This document shows, piece by piece, positions 20,855 to 28,626 of a stretch of DNA of 55,480 bases. The notes under the pieces are model-generated. The model worked only from the letters and a program-made list of their open reading frames with translations. It was not told the origin of the DNA and searched no databases. The position numbers and the translations under genes are program-made. The DNA lies in the NCBI GenBank assembly GCA_012730045.1, contig JAAYBR010000059.1:1-55480 (forward strand). Direction: 5' to 3'. The stretch's first letter is position 1; every line of letters starts with the position of its first letter. The stretch is from Candidatus Hydrogenedentota bacterium. GTDB lineage: Bacteria > Hydrogenedentota > Hydrogenedentia > Hydrogenedentales > CAITNO01.

Positions 20855-21940
20855 ATGTCGGAGATTGACGGCTATCTGAACATCATGGTGGAGCAGGGGG
20901 CGTCGGACCTGCATTTCTGCACGGGGTGCAAGCCGATCCTGCGCCGGGACGGCGCGATCATCAGCCTGCGCGAGGAGGTGATCTCCGCGCAGCGGGCGAA
21001 GACGGTGATCTATGAGATCATGCCGCCCCGCAACGAGAAGGAGTACAACGAGCGGAGCGACACGGACTTCGCCTACGACATCCCCGGCCTGGCCCGGTTC
21101 AGAGTGAACGTTTTCCGGGACATCAAGGGGATCGGGGCCGTTTTCCGCGTGATCCCCTCGGACATCCTCACCATGCAGGACCTGCGGCTTCCCGAGCCCG
21201 TCCGCAAGTTCTGCACCCTCCAGAAGGGCCTGGTTCTCGTCACGGGCCCCACGGGCAGCGGAAAGTCCACCACCCTCGCCGCCATGATTGACCACATCAA
21301 CAACACGCGGACGGAGCACATAATCACCATTGAGGACCCGGTGGAGTTCGTGCATCAGAACCAGATGTGCCTGGTGAACCAGCGCGAGGTGCACACCCAC
21401 ACGGACAGTTTCAAGTCCGCCCTGCGCGCCGCCCTGCGCCAGGACCCCGACATCGTCCTGATCGGCGAAATGCGCGACTTGGAGACGACGCGCATCGCCC
21501 TGGAAACCGCGGAGACCGGGCACCTGGTCTTCGGCACCCTGCACACCACCACCGCCATCAGCACGGTGGACCGGCTCATTGACCAGTTCCCCGCCGACGA
21601 GCAGCCCCAGATCCGCACCATGCTCGCCTCCACCCTGAAGGGGGTCGTGGCGCAGAACCTCCTGAAGAAGAAGGGCGGCGGCCGCGTCGCGGCCATCGAG
21701 GTGCTCGTGGTGAACTCCGCCGTGGCAGCCCTCATCCGGGAGTCCAAAATCCAGCAGATCATGAGCATCATGCAGACGGGCAAGCGGGAGGGCATGACGC
21801 TGCTGAACCACGAACTCGCCCATCTCGTCCGCGAAGGCGTCGTCGAGGCGGAGGAGGCCTACCGGAAATCCGTGGACAAGCCGGACCTGCTCAAGCAGTT
21901 CGACTCCTTCAAGATCAGCTACATCCCGCCGGAGGAGTAG
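20855..21940 (+). CDS. PilT/PilU-type twitching-motility retraction ATPase
   Basis: This 361-residue type IV pilus ATPase has the N-terminal GASDLHF motif (15-21), Walker A GPTGSGKST (131-139), the Asp box ITIEDPVEF (158-165) and Walker B LIGEMRD (202-208). PilT-family hexamers depolymerise the pilus at the inner membrane. The ATG at 20855 follows GGAGG by eight bases; an upstream Met at 20840 is possible. The typical AIRNLIRE-like C-terminal motif appears as AALIRESK. No other pilus gene is in the window; PilT and PilU cannot be separated with certainty. Confidence 0.92.
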   Translation: MSEIDGYLNIMVEQGASDLHFCTGCKPILRRDGAIISLREEVISAQRAKTVIYEIMPPRNEKEYNERSDTDFAYDIPGLARFRVNVFRDIKGIGAVFRVIPSDILTMQDLRLPEPVRKFCTLQKGLVLVTGPTGSGKSTTLAAMIDHINNTRTEHIITIEDPVEFVHQNQMCLVNQREVHTHTDSFKSALRAALRQDPDIVLIGEMRDLETTRIALETAETGHLVFGTLHTTTAISTVDRLIDQFPADEQPQIRTMLASTLKGVVAQNLLKKKGGGRVAAIEVLVVNSAVAALIRESKIQQIMSIMQTGKREGMTLLNHELAHLVREGVVEAEEAYRKSVDKPDLLKQFDSFKISYIPPEE

Positions 21941-21981
21941 CGGCGGAAACACCTTCATCCCGCGGCAAATCCGGACAGAGG

Positions 21982-22629
21982 TCAGCGCAGTTTGTAGGTG
22001 ATGGCCATGCCGTCCTGCTTCTCGTCCGAGGCGCGGACGATGACCGTCTCGTAGTCGGGGCTGTTCTGGACATGCTCAAGATAGTCGCGCATGGCCTCCG
22101 CCGAGACGATGACGTTGTCGGCCACGATCACGGCCCCGGCCTTCAACTTCGGCTCGATCAGCTGGAAGTACTTGAAGTAGTCGGTCTTGACCGCGTCAAT
22201 ATAAGCGAAGTCGAAGGGACCCTCCAGTTCGGGGAGGGTCTTCAGGGCGTCCCCCTCCACGCAGGTGACGGACTTGTCCAGCCCGGTCTTGGCAAGGTTC
22301 TCCCGGCAGGTCTTGACCGCTTCCGGGTCAATCTCCAGGGTGTAGAGATGGCCGCCCGTGCGCTCAAAGGCGATGCCCATGTGCAGCGCGCCGTAGCCCG
22401 TGAACGAGCCCACCTCGACCCCCCGCTGCGCGTTCCGGGTCTCCACCAGAATCCGAAGGAGCAGGGCGTCCTCCGGCGTCGTGCTCAGCCCGGTGCGCGG
22501 AAACTCCCGGAGAAACGCCTCGCGCGAAGCGGCGTCCCCCGCGCCGCGCTCCCCGGAGAGCGCCCCCGGCGCGCCCAAGGCCAGGGCCAAGGCAGCCAGA
22601 AACGTGACGATGACAATCTTGTGCTTCAT
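21982..22629 (-). CDS. Class I SAM O-methyltransferase with N-terminal signal or anchor segment
   Basis: The start at 22629 has AAGGAG seven bases upstream and yields a protein of 215 residues that begins with a clear hydrophobic export-like segment (basic KHK, then IVIVTFLAALALAL, ending near GALSG). The rest is a caffeoyl-CoA/catechol O-methyltransferase fold: VEVGSFTGYGALHMG (SAM site), VEGDALKTL, DFAYIDA and VADNVI (metal-site Asp-Asn). Members are normally cytoplasmic because SAM is. Either the segment is a membrane anchor with the enzyme inside, or the protein is exported and not acting with SAM. It follows a 37-residue membrane protein gene by 43 bp. Confidence 0.85.
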   Translation of the reverse strand: MKHKIVIVTFLAALALALGAPGALSGERGAGDAASREAFLREFPRTGLSTTPEDALLLRILVETRNAQRGVEVGSFTGYGALHMGIAFERTGGHLYTLEIDPEAVKTCRENLAKTGLDKSVTCVEGDALKTLPELEGPFDFAYIDAVKTDYFKYFQLIEPKLKAGAVIVADNVIVSAEAMRDYLEHVQNSPDYETVIVRASDEKQDGMAITYKLR

Positions 22630-22672
22630 TCCGCATCTCCTTTGCCCGGCGTTCGGGCGCACATCCCGCGGT

Positions 22673-22786
22673 TCAAAAAAAACGCATGGACACCCAGCGA
22701 TAAAGGCACAGCGCGAGCATACATCCAAAGGACCCGAAGAACACGGCGGCGAACGCCACGAAGAATGAATCGGACAGTCCTTTCAC
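22673..22786 (-). CDS. Small single-pass membrane protein (37 residues)
   Basis: A GTG at 22786-22784 overlaps the TGA of the four-helix gene (GTGA). The product begins VKGLSDSFFVAFAAVFF, continues through a hydrophobic run of about 24 residues and ends with basic YRWVSMRFF before TGA at 22675-22673. The four-base overlap, the coherent transmembrane helix and the basic C-terminus argue for a real gene that automated calling may miss. There is no recognised family. It sits between the four-helix/zinc-finger gene and the methyltransferase gene and could be a small accessory membrane subunit. Confidence 0.5.
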   Translation of the reverse strand: MKGLSDSFFVAFAAVFFGSFGCMLALCLYRWVSMRFF

Positions 22787-23535
22787 GTGTTCTGGTCGGA
22801 ACGCGCCACGCCTCTGCACTTCGGGAAGGCCGCGCATCCCCAGAACGGCTTTCCGGCATTCGGCCCTTTTCGGGCGGTGCGCGCCACGGTCGGGCCCCCG
22901 CACACAGGACAGGCCGGACCATTCTCTTCCTGCTGTGTCCGGCGGTGTTCCACCCGCGCTGCGGAAAGCTGCTCCGTGTATCCGCCCCCTTCCACAAACG
23001 CGCGTTCCAAGGCCGATATCTGACGGTCGAGCAGGTAGTTGGCCTGGTGAATCAGGCAGATGACCGTGTTCGCCACCACGGCGGGATCACGGGATTCCAG
23101 CCAGGGGGCATAGAGGGAAGCATCGGACCGATCGGTCGGATCCGTCGGATCGGTCGGATTTTCCATCTTCCGCCCCAGATCGCGCACCTCGCGGGACTCG
23201 GGGGTGTCTTTCCCCCATTGCGGCAGTCCCCGCTGGCGCAGAAAATCCTCGTAGTCCAGCAGAAGCTCATCCAGGCTGGCGCGCGCGACGTTCACCAGAC
23301 GCAGCTCGGTTTGGCTGGAGACAGCGGAAGCCCGGCTCCCCTCCGCAATGTTCTGGCGACCGCTCCGGGCGGCCTGAACCATTTGATCCACCGTGCGCGA
23401 GCGCTCAGGCAGGAAGCGTCTGCAGAACATGGCTGTGGCGTCATAGATCACCGTGGCGGTGCGAAAGGAGCGCAGTCTCCGGTATCCCCCGCCCGCGCGC
23501 AACCGACCCTGTTCCTCCACCGGATTAATCTCCAT
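22783..23535 (-). CDS. Four-helix-bundle suffix-type protein with C-terminal topoisomerase-like C4 zinc finger
   Basis: The N-terminal part of this 250-residue protein (AARSGRQNIAEGSRAS near 54-69, then ELRLVNVARASLDELLLDYEDFLR) matches the four-helix-bundle proteins related to 23S-rRNA intervening-sequence and Avd proteins, in the longer form with a suffix domain. The C-terminus carries CPVC and CAAFPKC, a topoisomerase-type C4 zinc ribbon that usually binds nucleic acid. In the middle a 9-nt tandem repeat encodes PTDPTDPTDRSD. The start has GGGAAGG just upstream. Function is unknown; nucleic acid binding is an inference. Confidence 0.8.
   Translation of the reverse strand: MEINPVEEQGRLRAGGGYRRLRSFRTATVIYDATAMFCRRFLPERSRTVDQMVQAARSGRQNIAEGSRASAVSSQTELRLVNVARASLDELLLDYEDFLRQRGLPQWGKDTPESREVRDLGRKMENPTDPTDPTDRSDASLYAPWLESRDPAVVANTVICLIHQANYLLDRQISALERAFVEGGGYTEQLSAARVEHRRTQQEENGPACPVCGGPTVARTARKGPNAGKPFWGCAAFPKCRGVARSDQNT
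23122..23157. repeat. 9-nt tandem repeat inside the four-helix gene
   Basis: Four units of ATCGGWCSG (ATCGGACCG, ATCGGTCGG, ATCCGTCGG, ATCGGTCGG) in frame with the minus-strand gene, encoding an Asp/Thr/Pro/Ser-rich linker. Confidence 0.85.
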
Positions 23536-23551
23536 GCCTTCCCGTGCCGCC

Positions 23552-24700
23552 CTATGGTAGCACCCCCCTCAGCACCGGCTCCAGCGCGTCGGCCATGCGC
23601 TGGAAGCCGAGGTCCGTGGGGTGGGTGCCGTCCACCGTGGCCTCGCCGTCGTCGCCGAGCAGGGCCGCGCCGGGCACGTAGTGCAGCCCCGTCACCCCGG
23701 CGGCGGTGAGCCGTTCGTGGGCGGCGCGGAGCGCGTCGTTCTTCGCGGTGTATGACTCCCGGGGTCCGGGGAGAAAGGCGCCCGCCTGGTACGAGATGTT
23801 CTCCACGAGCACGATGGGCGTGTCGGGGCGCGCGGCGCGCAGGGCCTTCACGAAGGGCTCCACCCGCTCCGTCACCTCCTGCGGCGTCAGGTTGGGCAGG
23901 CAGTCCAGCACGTACACCGCCGCGTCCACCTCCGCGAGCAGTTCGCCGAGGGCGGGCTCCATCCGGCCGCTGCCGGAAAAGCCCAGGTTGATGACGGGCC
24001 GGTCCAGCCGCCGTCCCAGAATGGACGGGTAGGCCATCCCGGGCCGCGACGCGCACCCGCCGTGGGTGATGGAGGTGCCGTAGACCAGCACCGGTTTCTC
24101 CCGGTCCGCCGGCCGCGCCGGCCCCTTCGCCATCGCCGCCGCCGGGGGCACGCCGATCTCCAGGGACTCAGTGCCGTTGTACAGCGGCAGGCAGACCATG
24201 AACTCATGGAGCCCCTCCGGGATGCCGTCCGCGAGCAGCCCCTCGGTGGTCTGCTCCTTGGGCCGCCCGTTGCCGATCCAGCGCCACACGGCGCCGTCCC
24301 TCACATACAGGTCCAAACCGCTCACTCCGGTGGCGGGCATGTGGGGCATGGCCAGCTCGGGGTTCAGCACGGTCCACCGCGCGGAGATTTTCGGCGCGTC
24401 GGTGGTGAAGCGCACGCACAGCCCCGCCGAGTGGCGGCTCAGGGACCACACCGACTTGGGCACGTTTTCCTCGGCCCGCGCGGGCAGCCGGTCGTAGAAC
24501 CTCGCAGTGTCCTGCCACCCCTTCCCCTCCACCGTCAGGCCCCGGGCGTCATACCACAGCCACTCCCCCGTGGCGTCCTTCGCCGCGAAGTTGGGGTCCA
24601 GTTGCTCAATTTCCGAGGCGGCGGCCGCAGGCGCCTGCGGGAGAAGGGCGCACACGAGCGCGGCAAGAAACATGCCGTGCAGAAGGGGAAGGGGGCGCAT
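23552..24700 (-). CDS. Exported SGNH/GDSL esterase with N-terminal beta domain
   Basis: The start at 24700 has AAAGGA about nine bases upstream and a signal peptide (MRPLPLLHGMFLAALV to AAAA). The 382-residue protein has an N-terminal beta domain (about 25-195) like the SGNH_N module, then the SGNH blocks: GTSITHG with Ser210, GFSGSG, a DCLPN block III and DGTHP with Asp357 and His360. The family deacylates carbohydrates or lipids. It lies between a beta-helix protein and the four-helix gene on the same strand; a carbohydrate esterase role fits the neighbours. Confidence 0.9.
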   Translation of the reverse strand: MRPLPLLHGMFLAALVCALLPQAPAAAASEIEQLDPNFAAKDATGEWLWYDARGLTVEGKGWQDTARFYDRLPARAEENVPKSVWSLSRHSAGLCVRFTTDAPKISARWTVLNPELAMPHMPATGVSGLDLYVRDGAVWRWIGNGRPKEQTTEGLLADGIPEGLHEFMVCLPLYNGTESLEIGVPPAAAMAKGPARPADREKPVLVYGTSITHGGCASRPGMAYPSILGRRLDRPVINLGFSGSGRMEPALGELLAEVDAAVYVLDCLPNLTPQEVTERVEPFVKALRAARPDTPIVLVENISYQAGAFLPGPRESYTAKNDALRAAHERLTAAGVTGLHYVPGAALLGDDGEATVDGTHPTDLGFQRMADALEPVLRGVLP

Positions 24701-24765
24701 GATGATTTCCTTTCTGGTGGGGGTCCGGAGGCATGCTAACACAGCCGGGCGGACGGTGGAAAATG

Positions 24766-26697
24766 CTATGAGTCCCCGCGGCGCTCGTGCGCGCCCATGT
24801 CCGGCGCCGCGCCCTGCGGCACCGGAACCCCCTCAAAGTCCGTGTCGGCGGCGGGGGTGTCCCCGGCGTCCACACACGGGGAGTCCGCCGTCAGCCGGTA
24901 GTCCCGCGCGGCGGCGTTCCCCACCCGCGGCTCCGCCGCGAGGGAGCGGGGCTCCTTGCCATAGTCGCGGCGGTAGTCGTCGAAGGCGGCCATGGGATAG
25001 CGGTGTCCGTCCACGGAAACCATGTCGCCCTCCGGCTGCCACCAGCAGTTGCGGTCCATCTCCAGGGCGTCCAGCGCCTCCCGGGGCCAGGTGGGCGCGT
25101 AGAAGGCGTTTTCCAGGGCGCCGCAAAAAATGTTGCCCCGGATCACGATGCCCCGCGCGCGGGCCGGGCTGGTGTAGAAGCACAGATGCCGGCCGCTGGG
25201 ATCGGGCCGCTGGGCGTGTCCCCAGCCGCTTCCGGCGTCGAAGCAGGTGTTGTGCTCGAAGCGGATGTTCTCGGTCTCGGAGGCCTCCGGGCGGTTCCAG
25301 TACTCGAAGGAGTACTCGGAGTTCCAGATCAGGTTGTACCGGTAGGTGATGTTCCGCTGCGGCGTGTTCGGGCCGCCGCTCTGGTTGGTCAGGGCGGCGT
25401 CGTAGATCTCCCACAGGCGGCACCGCTCCACAAGGCAATCGTGCGCCGCGGCCCAGAACTCAATCCCGTTCCCGAAGCGCACCGTCTTGTCCCCGCCCAT
25501 CTGGTCGCCGCCGCCAATCCAGCTGATGTCGCAGTTGCGCGCCGTGATGTGGTGGACGTTGCCGCCGCCGATCCCGTGGGCCGCGCCGTAGCGCAGCGCA
25601 AGCCCGTCGTACACGACATGGTGGCGGTTGCCCTGGTCTATGAGGTGCTCCCGCACGGCGCACTCTATCTCCGTGTGCAGGGCGGCCGGATTTCCCGGCG
25701 AGACCAGCCGGACAACGTGCGCCGCCTCGTCGTACCAGTATTCCCCCGGCGTGTCGAGATCCCCCGGCTCCCAAACCTTCACGCCGCAGGATTGCTCGCC
25801 GTCGAAAATGATGTTGCCCACATCGTTCACCAGAAAGCCGTCCGCCGCGCATTCCCGGAACGACAGCGCCTCCAGCGAGAGCGACGCGCCCGCAGGCAGG
25901 GCCGTTCCCAGAAAGAAGGTCAGCCGGGCATCCTCCGCCGTCTGGTTTGCCTTGTAGTGGCACGTGAAGGTCGCCCACTCCCCCCCCGCGGGGAAGGACG
26001 GGCGCGCGCCCGCGGCCCCGTAAGACGACCACGGCGGCCCGGACCGCATCAGCGTGGGCGCCTCCAGCGTGACGGGCGCGCTGCTCCTCGCCCGGAAAGA
26101 CAGGGCGTACATGCCCCCCTGCCGGACGGGGAACGACGCGGTGTAGCACTGGACGTGCGACCCGGCGGTCCCCGGCGCGGCGCACTCCACCCGCAGGCCG
26201 CCGTCACCCCCCGTCATCCGGGCGGACGCGCCCCCCTCTGCGTGCAGCCGCCAGCCCGGAGAATCGCCGGCTGCGGGCGGCAGCAGCAGTTCCGGTCCGT
26301 CCACCCTCGGCGGCAGGGTGCTCCAGACACCGTTGCCCAGGTCCATCCAGTCCTCCGGGCGGTTCTTGGCCACCGATCCCATCAGCACGGGCTTGTCGCC
26401 CTCTCCGTAGGCGCCATAGGTGACAGGGGCCGTCTCGTCCCCGCTGCGCGCCCGCAACTGGCCGCGCCACGCATCCCCCCGCCGGAACAGCACGCTGTCC
26501 CCGGGCGCCAGCTCCGCCGCGTTCACCCGGTCCAGCGAGGCCCACGCCGTCTCCGGCGTCCGCCCGTCCGCCGCATCCGACCCGATGGCGGCCACATGGT
26601 AGGGGACCGCCCATCCCGGACAGGCCGCCAACAAGAGGATTCCCGGCACGCCAAGGCGGGCAAGGCGGTTCATTCGTCGCGTCGGAACAAGATTCAT
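24766..26697 (-). CDS. Exported right-handed parallel beta-helix protein with inserted carbohydrate-binding-like domain
   Basis: The ATG at 26697 has AAAGGAGG about ten bases upstream. The N-terminus (basic, then VPGILLLAACPGWA) is a signal peptide with a possible lipobox LAAC. Of 643 residues, the first part (VAAIGSDAADGRTPETAWASLDRVNA) and the region from about 285 on (HHVVYDGLALRYG, NCDISWIGGG, FEHNTCFDAGSG) are pectate-lyase-like beta-helix coils; residues about 145-275 look like a CBM4/9-type jelly roll. A polysaccharide lyase or hydrolase function is likely but the catalytic residues are not identifiable. Divergent from the sulfatase. Confidence 0.85.
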   Translation of the reverse strand: MNLVPTRRMNRLARLGVPGILLLAACPGWAVPYHVAAIGSDAADGRTPETAWASLDRVNAAELAPGDSVLFRRGDAWRGQLRARSGDETAPVTYGAYGEGDKPVLMGSVAKNRPEDWMDLGNGVWSTLPPRVDGPELLLPPAAGDSPGWRLHAEGGASARMTGGDGGLRVECAAPGTAGSHVQCYTASFPVRQGGMYALSFRARSSAPVTLEAPTLMRSGPPWSSYGAAGARPSFPAGGEWATFTCHYKANQTAEDARLTFFLGTALPAGASLSLEALSFRECAADGFLVNDVGNIIFDGEQSCGVKVWEPGDLDTPGEYWYDEAAHVVRLVSPGNPAALHTEIECAVREHLIDQGNRHHVVYDGLALRYGAAHGIGGGNVHHITARNCDISWIGGGDQMGGDKTVRFGNGIEFWAAAHDCLVERCRLWEIYDAALTNQSGGPNTPQRNITYRYNLIWNSEYSFEYWNRPEASETENIRFEHNTCFDAGSGWGHAQRPDPSGRHLCFYTSPARARGIVIRGNIFCGALENAFYAPTWPREALDALEMDRNCWWQPEGDMVSVDGHRYPMAAFDDYRRDYGKEPRSLAAEPRVGNAAARDYRLTADSPCVDAGDTPAADTDFEGVPVPQGAAPDMGAHERRGDS

Positions 26698-26760
26698 GGC
26701 CAACCACCCTCCTTTAGATGCAAACCCGCGCGCGCCGGGGGCATGCCCCGCCGCCGCCCC

Positions 26761-26789
26761 ATTATCCTCCTCCCCGCCTCCCGGACCAA
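26761..26789 (-). promoter_or_regulatory. Sigma70-type promoter of the beta-helix gene
   Basis: On the minus strand TTGGTC (26789-26784), a 17-bp spacer and GATAAT (26766-26761), about 60 bases upstream of the ATG. Confidence 0.6.
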
Positions 26790-26808
26790 ACCGGGCGACC
26801 TCTTCAGG

Positions 26809-26837
26809 TTGACCCCCGGCGTCTCAGCGGCTACAGT
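26809..26837 (+). promoter_or_regulatory. Sigma70-type promoter of the sulfatase gene
   Basis: TTGACC (26809-26814), a 17-bp spacer and TACAGT (26832-26837); predicted start near 26844. It lies 20 bp from the -35 of the divergent beta-helix promoter, so a shared regulator is possible. Confidence 0.65.
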
Positions 26838-26873
26838 AGGCCTTCGCGGGAACAACCGACAAAGGACACCCCC

Positions 26874-28328
26874 ATGCAGCGACGCGAGTTTCTGAGGACC
26901 ACGGGCGCCCTGCTGGCGGGCGGGGCACTGGCGCGCGCCGCAGGCACGGCGGAACAGGCGGCCACACCGCCGAACATCATCCTGATCCTGGCGGATGACC
27001 TGGGCTACGGCGACTTGGGCTGTTATGGCCAGCGCCTCCTGGAGACGCCGAACATTGACCGGCTCGCCGCGGAGGGGCTGCGGTTCACGCAGGCCTATGC
27101 GGGCGGCCCCGTGTGCGCGCCCTCACGGTGCGCCCTCATGACCGGGCTGCACGGCGGCCACGGCGTGGTGCGCGACAACATCCCCCACTACCCCGCCTAT
27201 CTTGGGGAGGGGGACATCACAGCCGCCAAGGTGCTCCGCGGCGCCGGGTACCGCTGCGGCGGCGTGGGCAAGTGGTCGCTGGGCGACGCCGGGACCGTGG
27301 GGCGCGCCACCAACCAGGGGTTTGACACGTGGTTCGGCTATCTCAACCAGGACCACGCCCACTACTACTACACGGAGTACCTCGACGATGACGAGGGGCG
27401 GCTGGACCTCAAGGGAAACGGTGAGTCCCGCGAGCACTACAGCCATGACCTGATGGCGGAGCGCGCCCTCCGCTTTGTGCGCGAACACAGGGACGGCCCG
27501 TTCTTCCTGTATGCCGCCTTCACGCTGCCCCATTTCTCCAGTGACGACGAGGATCCCGACGGCTTCGCCGTCCCCTCGACGGAACCCTTTACCGGAAGGG
27601 ACTGGGACGAGCGCACGAAGAAGTACGCCGCCATGGTCCACCGGCTCGACCGGGATGTCGGACGTCTGACAGACTTGGTGGAGGAACTCGGCCTTACGGA
27701 AAACACGCTCATCCTCTTCGCCAGCGACAACGGCGGACACCGGGACGTCCCGGACCCCGTCCGCACCGGCGGCCCGCTGCGCGGCTTCAAGTCCGAACTC
27801 ACCGAGGGCGGCATCCGGGTGCCCCTCATCGCCCGCTGGCCCGGCGTGGTTCCGGCGGGAAAGACCAGCGATGAGATCGTCGCGTTCTGGGATCTCCTGC
27901 CGACCTTCGCCGAACTGGCCGGGACCGCCTCGCCCGAAAAGCTGGACGGGGTGTCCATCGTCCCCGCGCTGAAAGGCGGCGCGCTGGAGCAGCCCCGCGA
28001 ATACCTCTACTGGGATTACGGCCACTGCCGTGACCGCTACGACCAGGCCGTCCGCATGGGCCGCTGGAAGGGTATCCGCCTCGGCAGCGGCGGAAAGATC
28101 CAGCTCTACGATCTGGAAAAAGACCTCGGCGAAACCAGCGACCTCGCCGAAAAACATCCCGACATCGTCCAACGGATGGAGGAACTCATGCGGGAGGCGG
28201 TCACGCCCAGCCCGAGATATCCCGTCGGCGTGGAATACAAGGGGAAACCCCTCTGGAAGAAGGCAACGCACGGGCCCGCTGAGGTCAATAAGCGGCAGCC
28301 GAAAGCCCTGAATACGCAGGCCGAGTAA
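26874..28328 (+). CDS. Tat-exported type I sulfatase
   Basis: The 484-residue arylsulfatase-family enzyme removes sulfate esters, probably from polysaccharides. A twin-arginine-like signal (QRREFLRTTG) precedes metal-binding Asp41-Asp42 (ILADDLGYGD) and the formylglycine signature Cys81-Ala-Pro-Ser-Arg85, so maturation by a formylglycine-generating enzyme is expected. ASDNGGH supplies the second Asp-Asn metal pair. The start at 26874 follows AAAGGA; longer upstream frames run through the promoter. Not in an operon with the downstream gene, from which a large inverted repeat separates it. Confidence 0.95.
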   Translation: MQRREFLRTTGALLAGGALARAAGTAEQAATPPNIILILADDLGYGDLGCYGQRLLETPNIDRLAAEGLRFTQAYAGGPVCAPSRCALMTGLHGGHGVVRDNIPHYPAYLGEGDITAAKVLRGAGYRCGGVGKWSLGDAGTVGRATNQGFDTWFGYLNQDHAHYYYTEYLDDDEGRLDLKGNGESREHYSHDLMAERALRFVREHRDGPFFLYAAFTLPHFSSDDEDPDGFAVPSTEPFTGRDWDERTKKYAAMVHRLDRDVGRLTDLVEELGLTENTLILFASDNGGHRDVPDPVRTGGPLRGFKSELTEGGIRVPLIARWPGVVPAGKTSDEIVAFWDLLPTFAELAGTASPEKLDGVSIVPALKGGALEQPREYLYWDYGHCRDRYDQAVRMGRWKGIRLGSGGKIQLYDLEKDLGETSDLAEKHPDIVQRMEELMREAVTPSPRYPVGVEYKGKPLWKKATHGPAEVNKRQPKALNTQAE

Positions 28329-28379
28329 CCATGCGGTTTCTCAGTCTGTCCGAAAAGGGTGAAGGCACTCGCGGGGAAG

Positions 28380-28467
28380 GAAGACAAGGCAGGCGGGACG
28401 CCTGCGCTACGGGGATGACAGACGGCAGCCGATGCCGTAGCGCAGGCGTCCCGCCTGCCTTGTCTTC
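28380..28467. repeat. 33-bp perfect inverted repeat, possible bidirectional terminator
   Basis: The arms 28380-28412 and 28435-28467 are exact reverse complements over 33 bp with a 22-nt loop; the arm contains GGCAGGCGGGACGCCTGCGC, itself nearly palindromic. It lies between the sulfatase stop and addB and could terminate transcription or be a mobile REP-like unit. Confidence 0.85.
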
Positions 28468-28527
28468 GGTCCTGTGCGCGGTGTTCGATCCCGTATTTTC
28501 CGCCATGGTCCTGAAAATTGCCCGCCC

Positions 28528-28550
28528 GCCTTTCCGGAAATCGGAAAGGC
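28528..28550. promoter_or_regulatory. 9-bp stem upstream of addB
   Basis: GCCTTTCCG-GAAAT-CGGAAAGGC, a perfect 9-bp stem with a 5-nt loop followed by AATTT. It may be an attenuator, operator or weak terminator for the transcript entering addBA. A TATCAT follows at 28558 but no good -35 box is seen. Confidence 0.4.
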
Positions 28551-28587
28551 AATTTGGTATCATGGGGCTCATGTTGGAGGACGGATC

Positions 28588-28626
28588 ATGAAAGAACCCA
28601 AGCGGGGGGCCCTGCGCAATGACTGA
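28588..28626 (+). CDS. Putative 12-codon leader ORF overlapping addB start
   Basis: ATG at 28588 with GGAGG nine bases upstream encodes MKEPKRGALRND and stops at TGA 28624-28626, seven bases past the first base of the addB ATG (28619). The strong Shine-Dalgarno belongs to this short ORF, while addB itself has only a poor one, which suggests reinitiation coupling. The peptide is not conserved to my knowledge. Confidence 0.35.
   Translation: MKEPKRGALRND

Noticed and set aside
28331-28591. 86-residue frame after the sulfatase
   Set aside because: It simply translates both arms of the 33-bp inverted repeat and the stem at 28528; no ribosome site.
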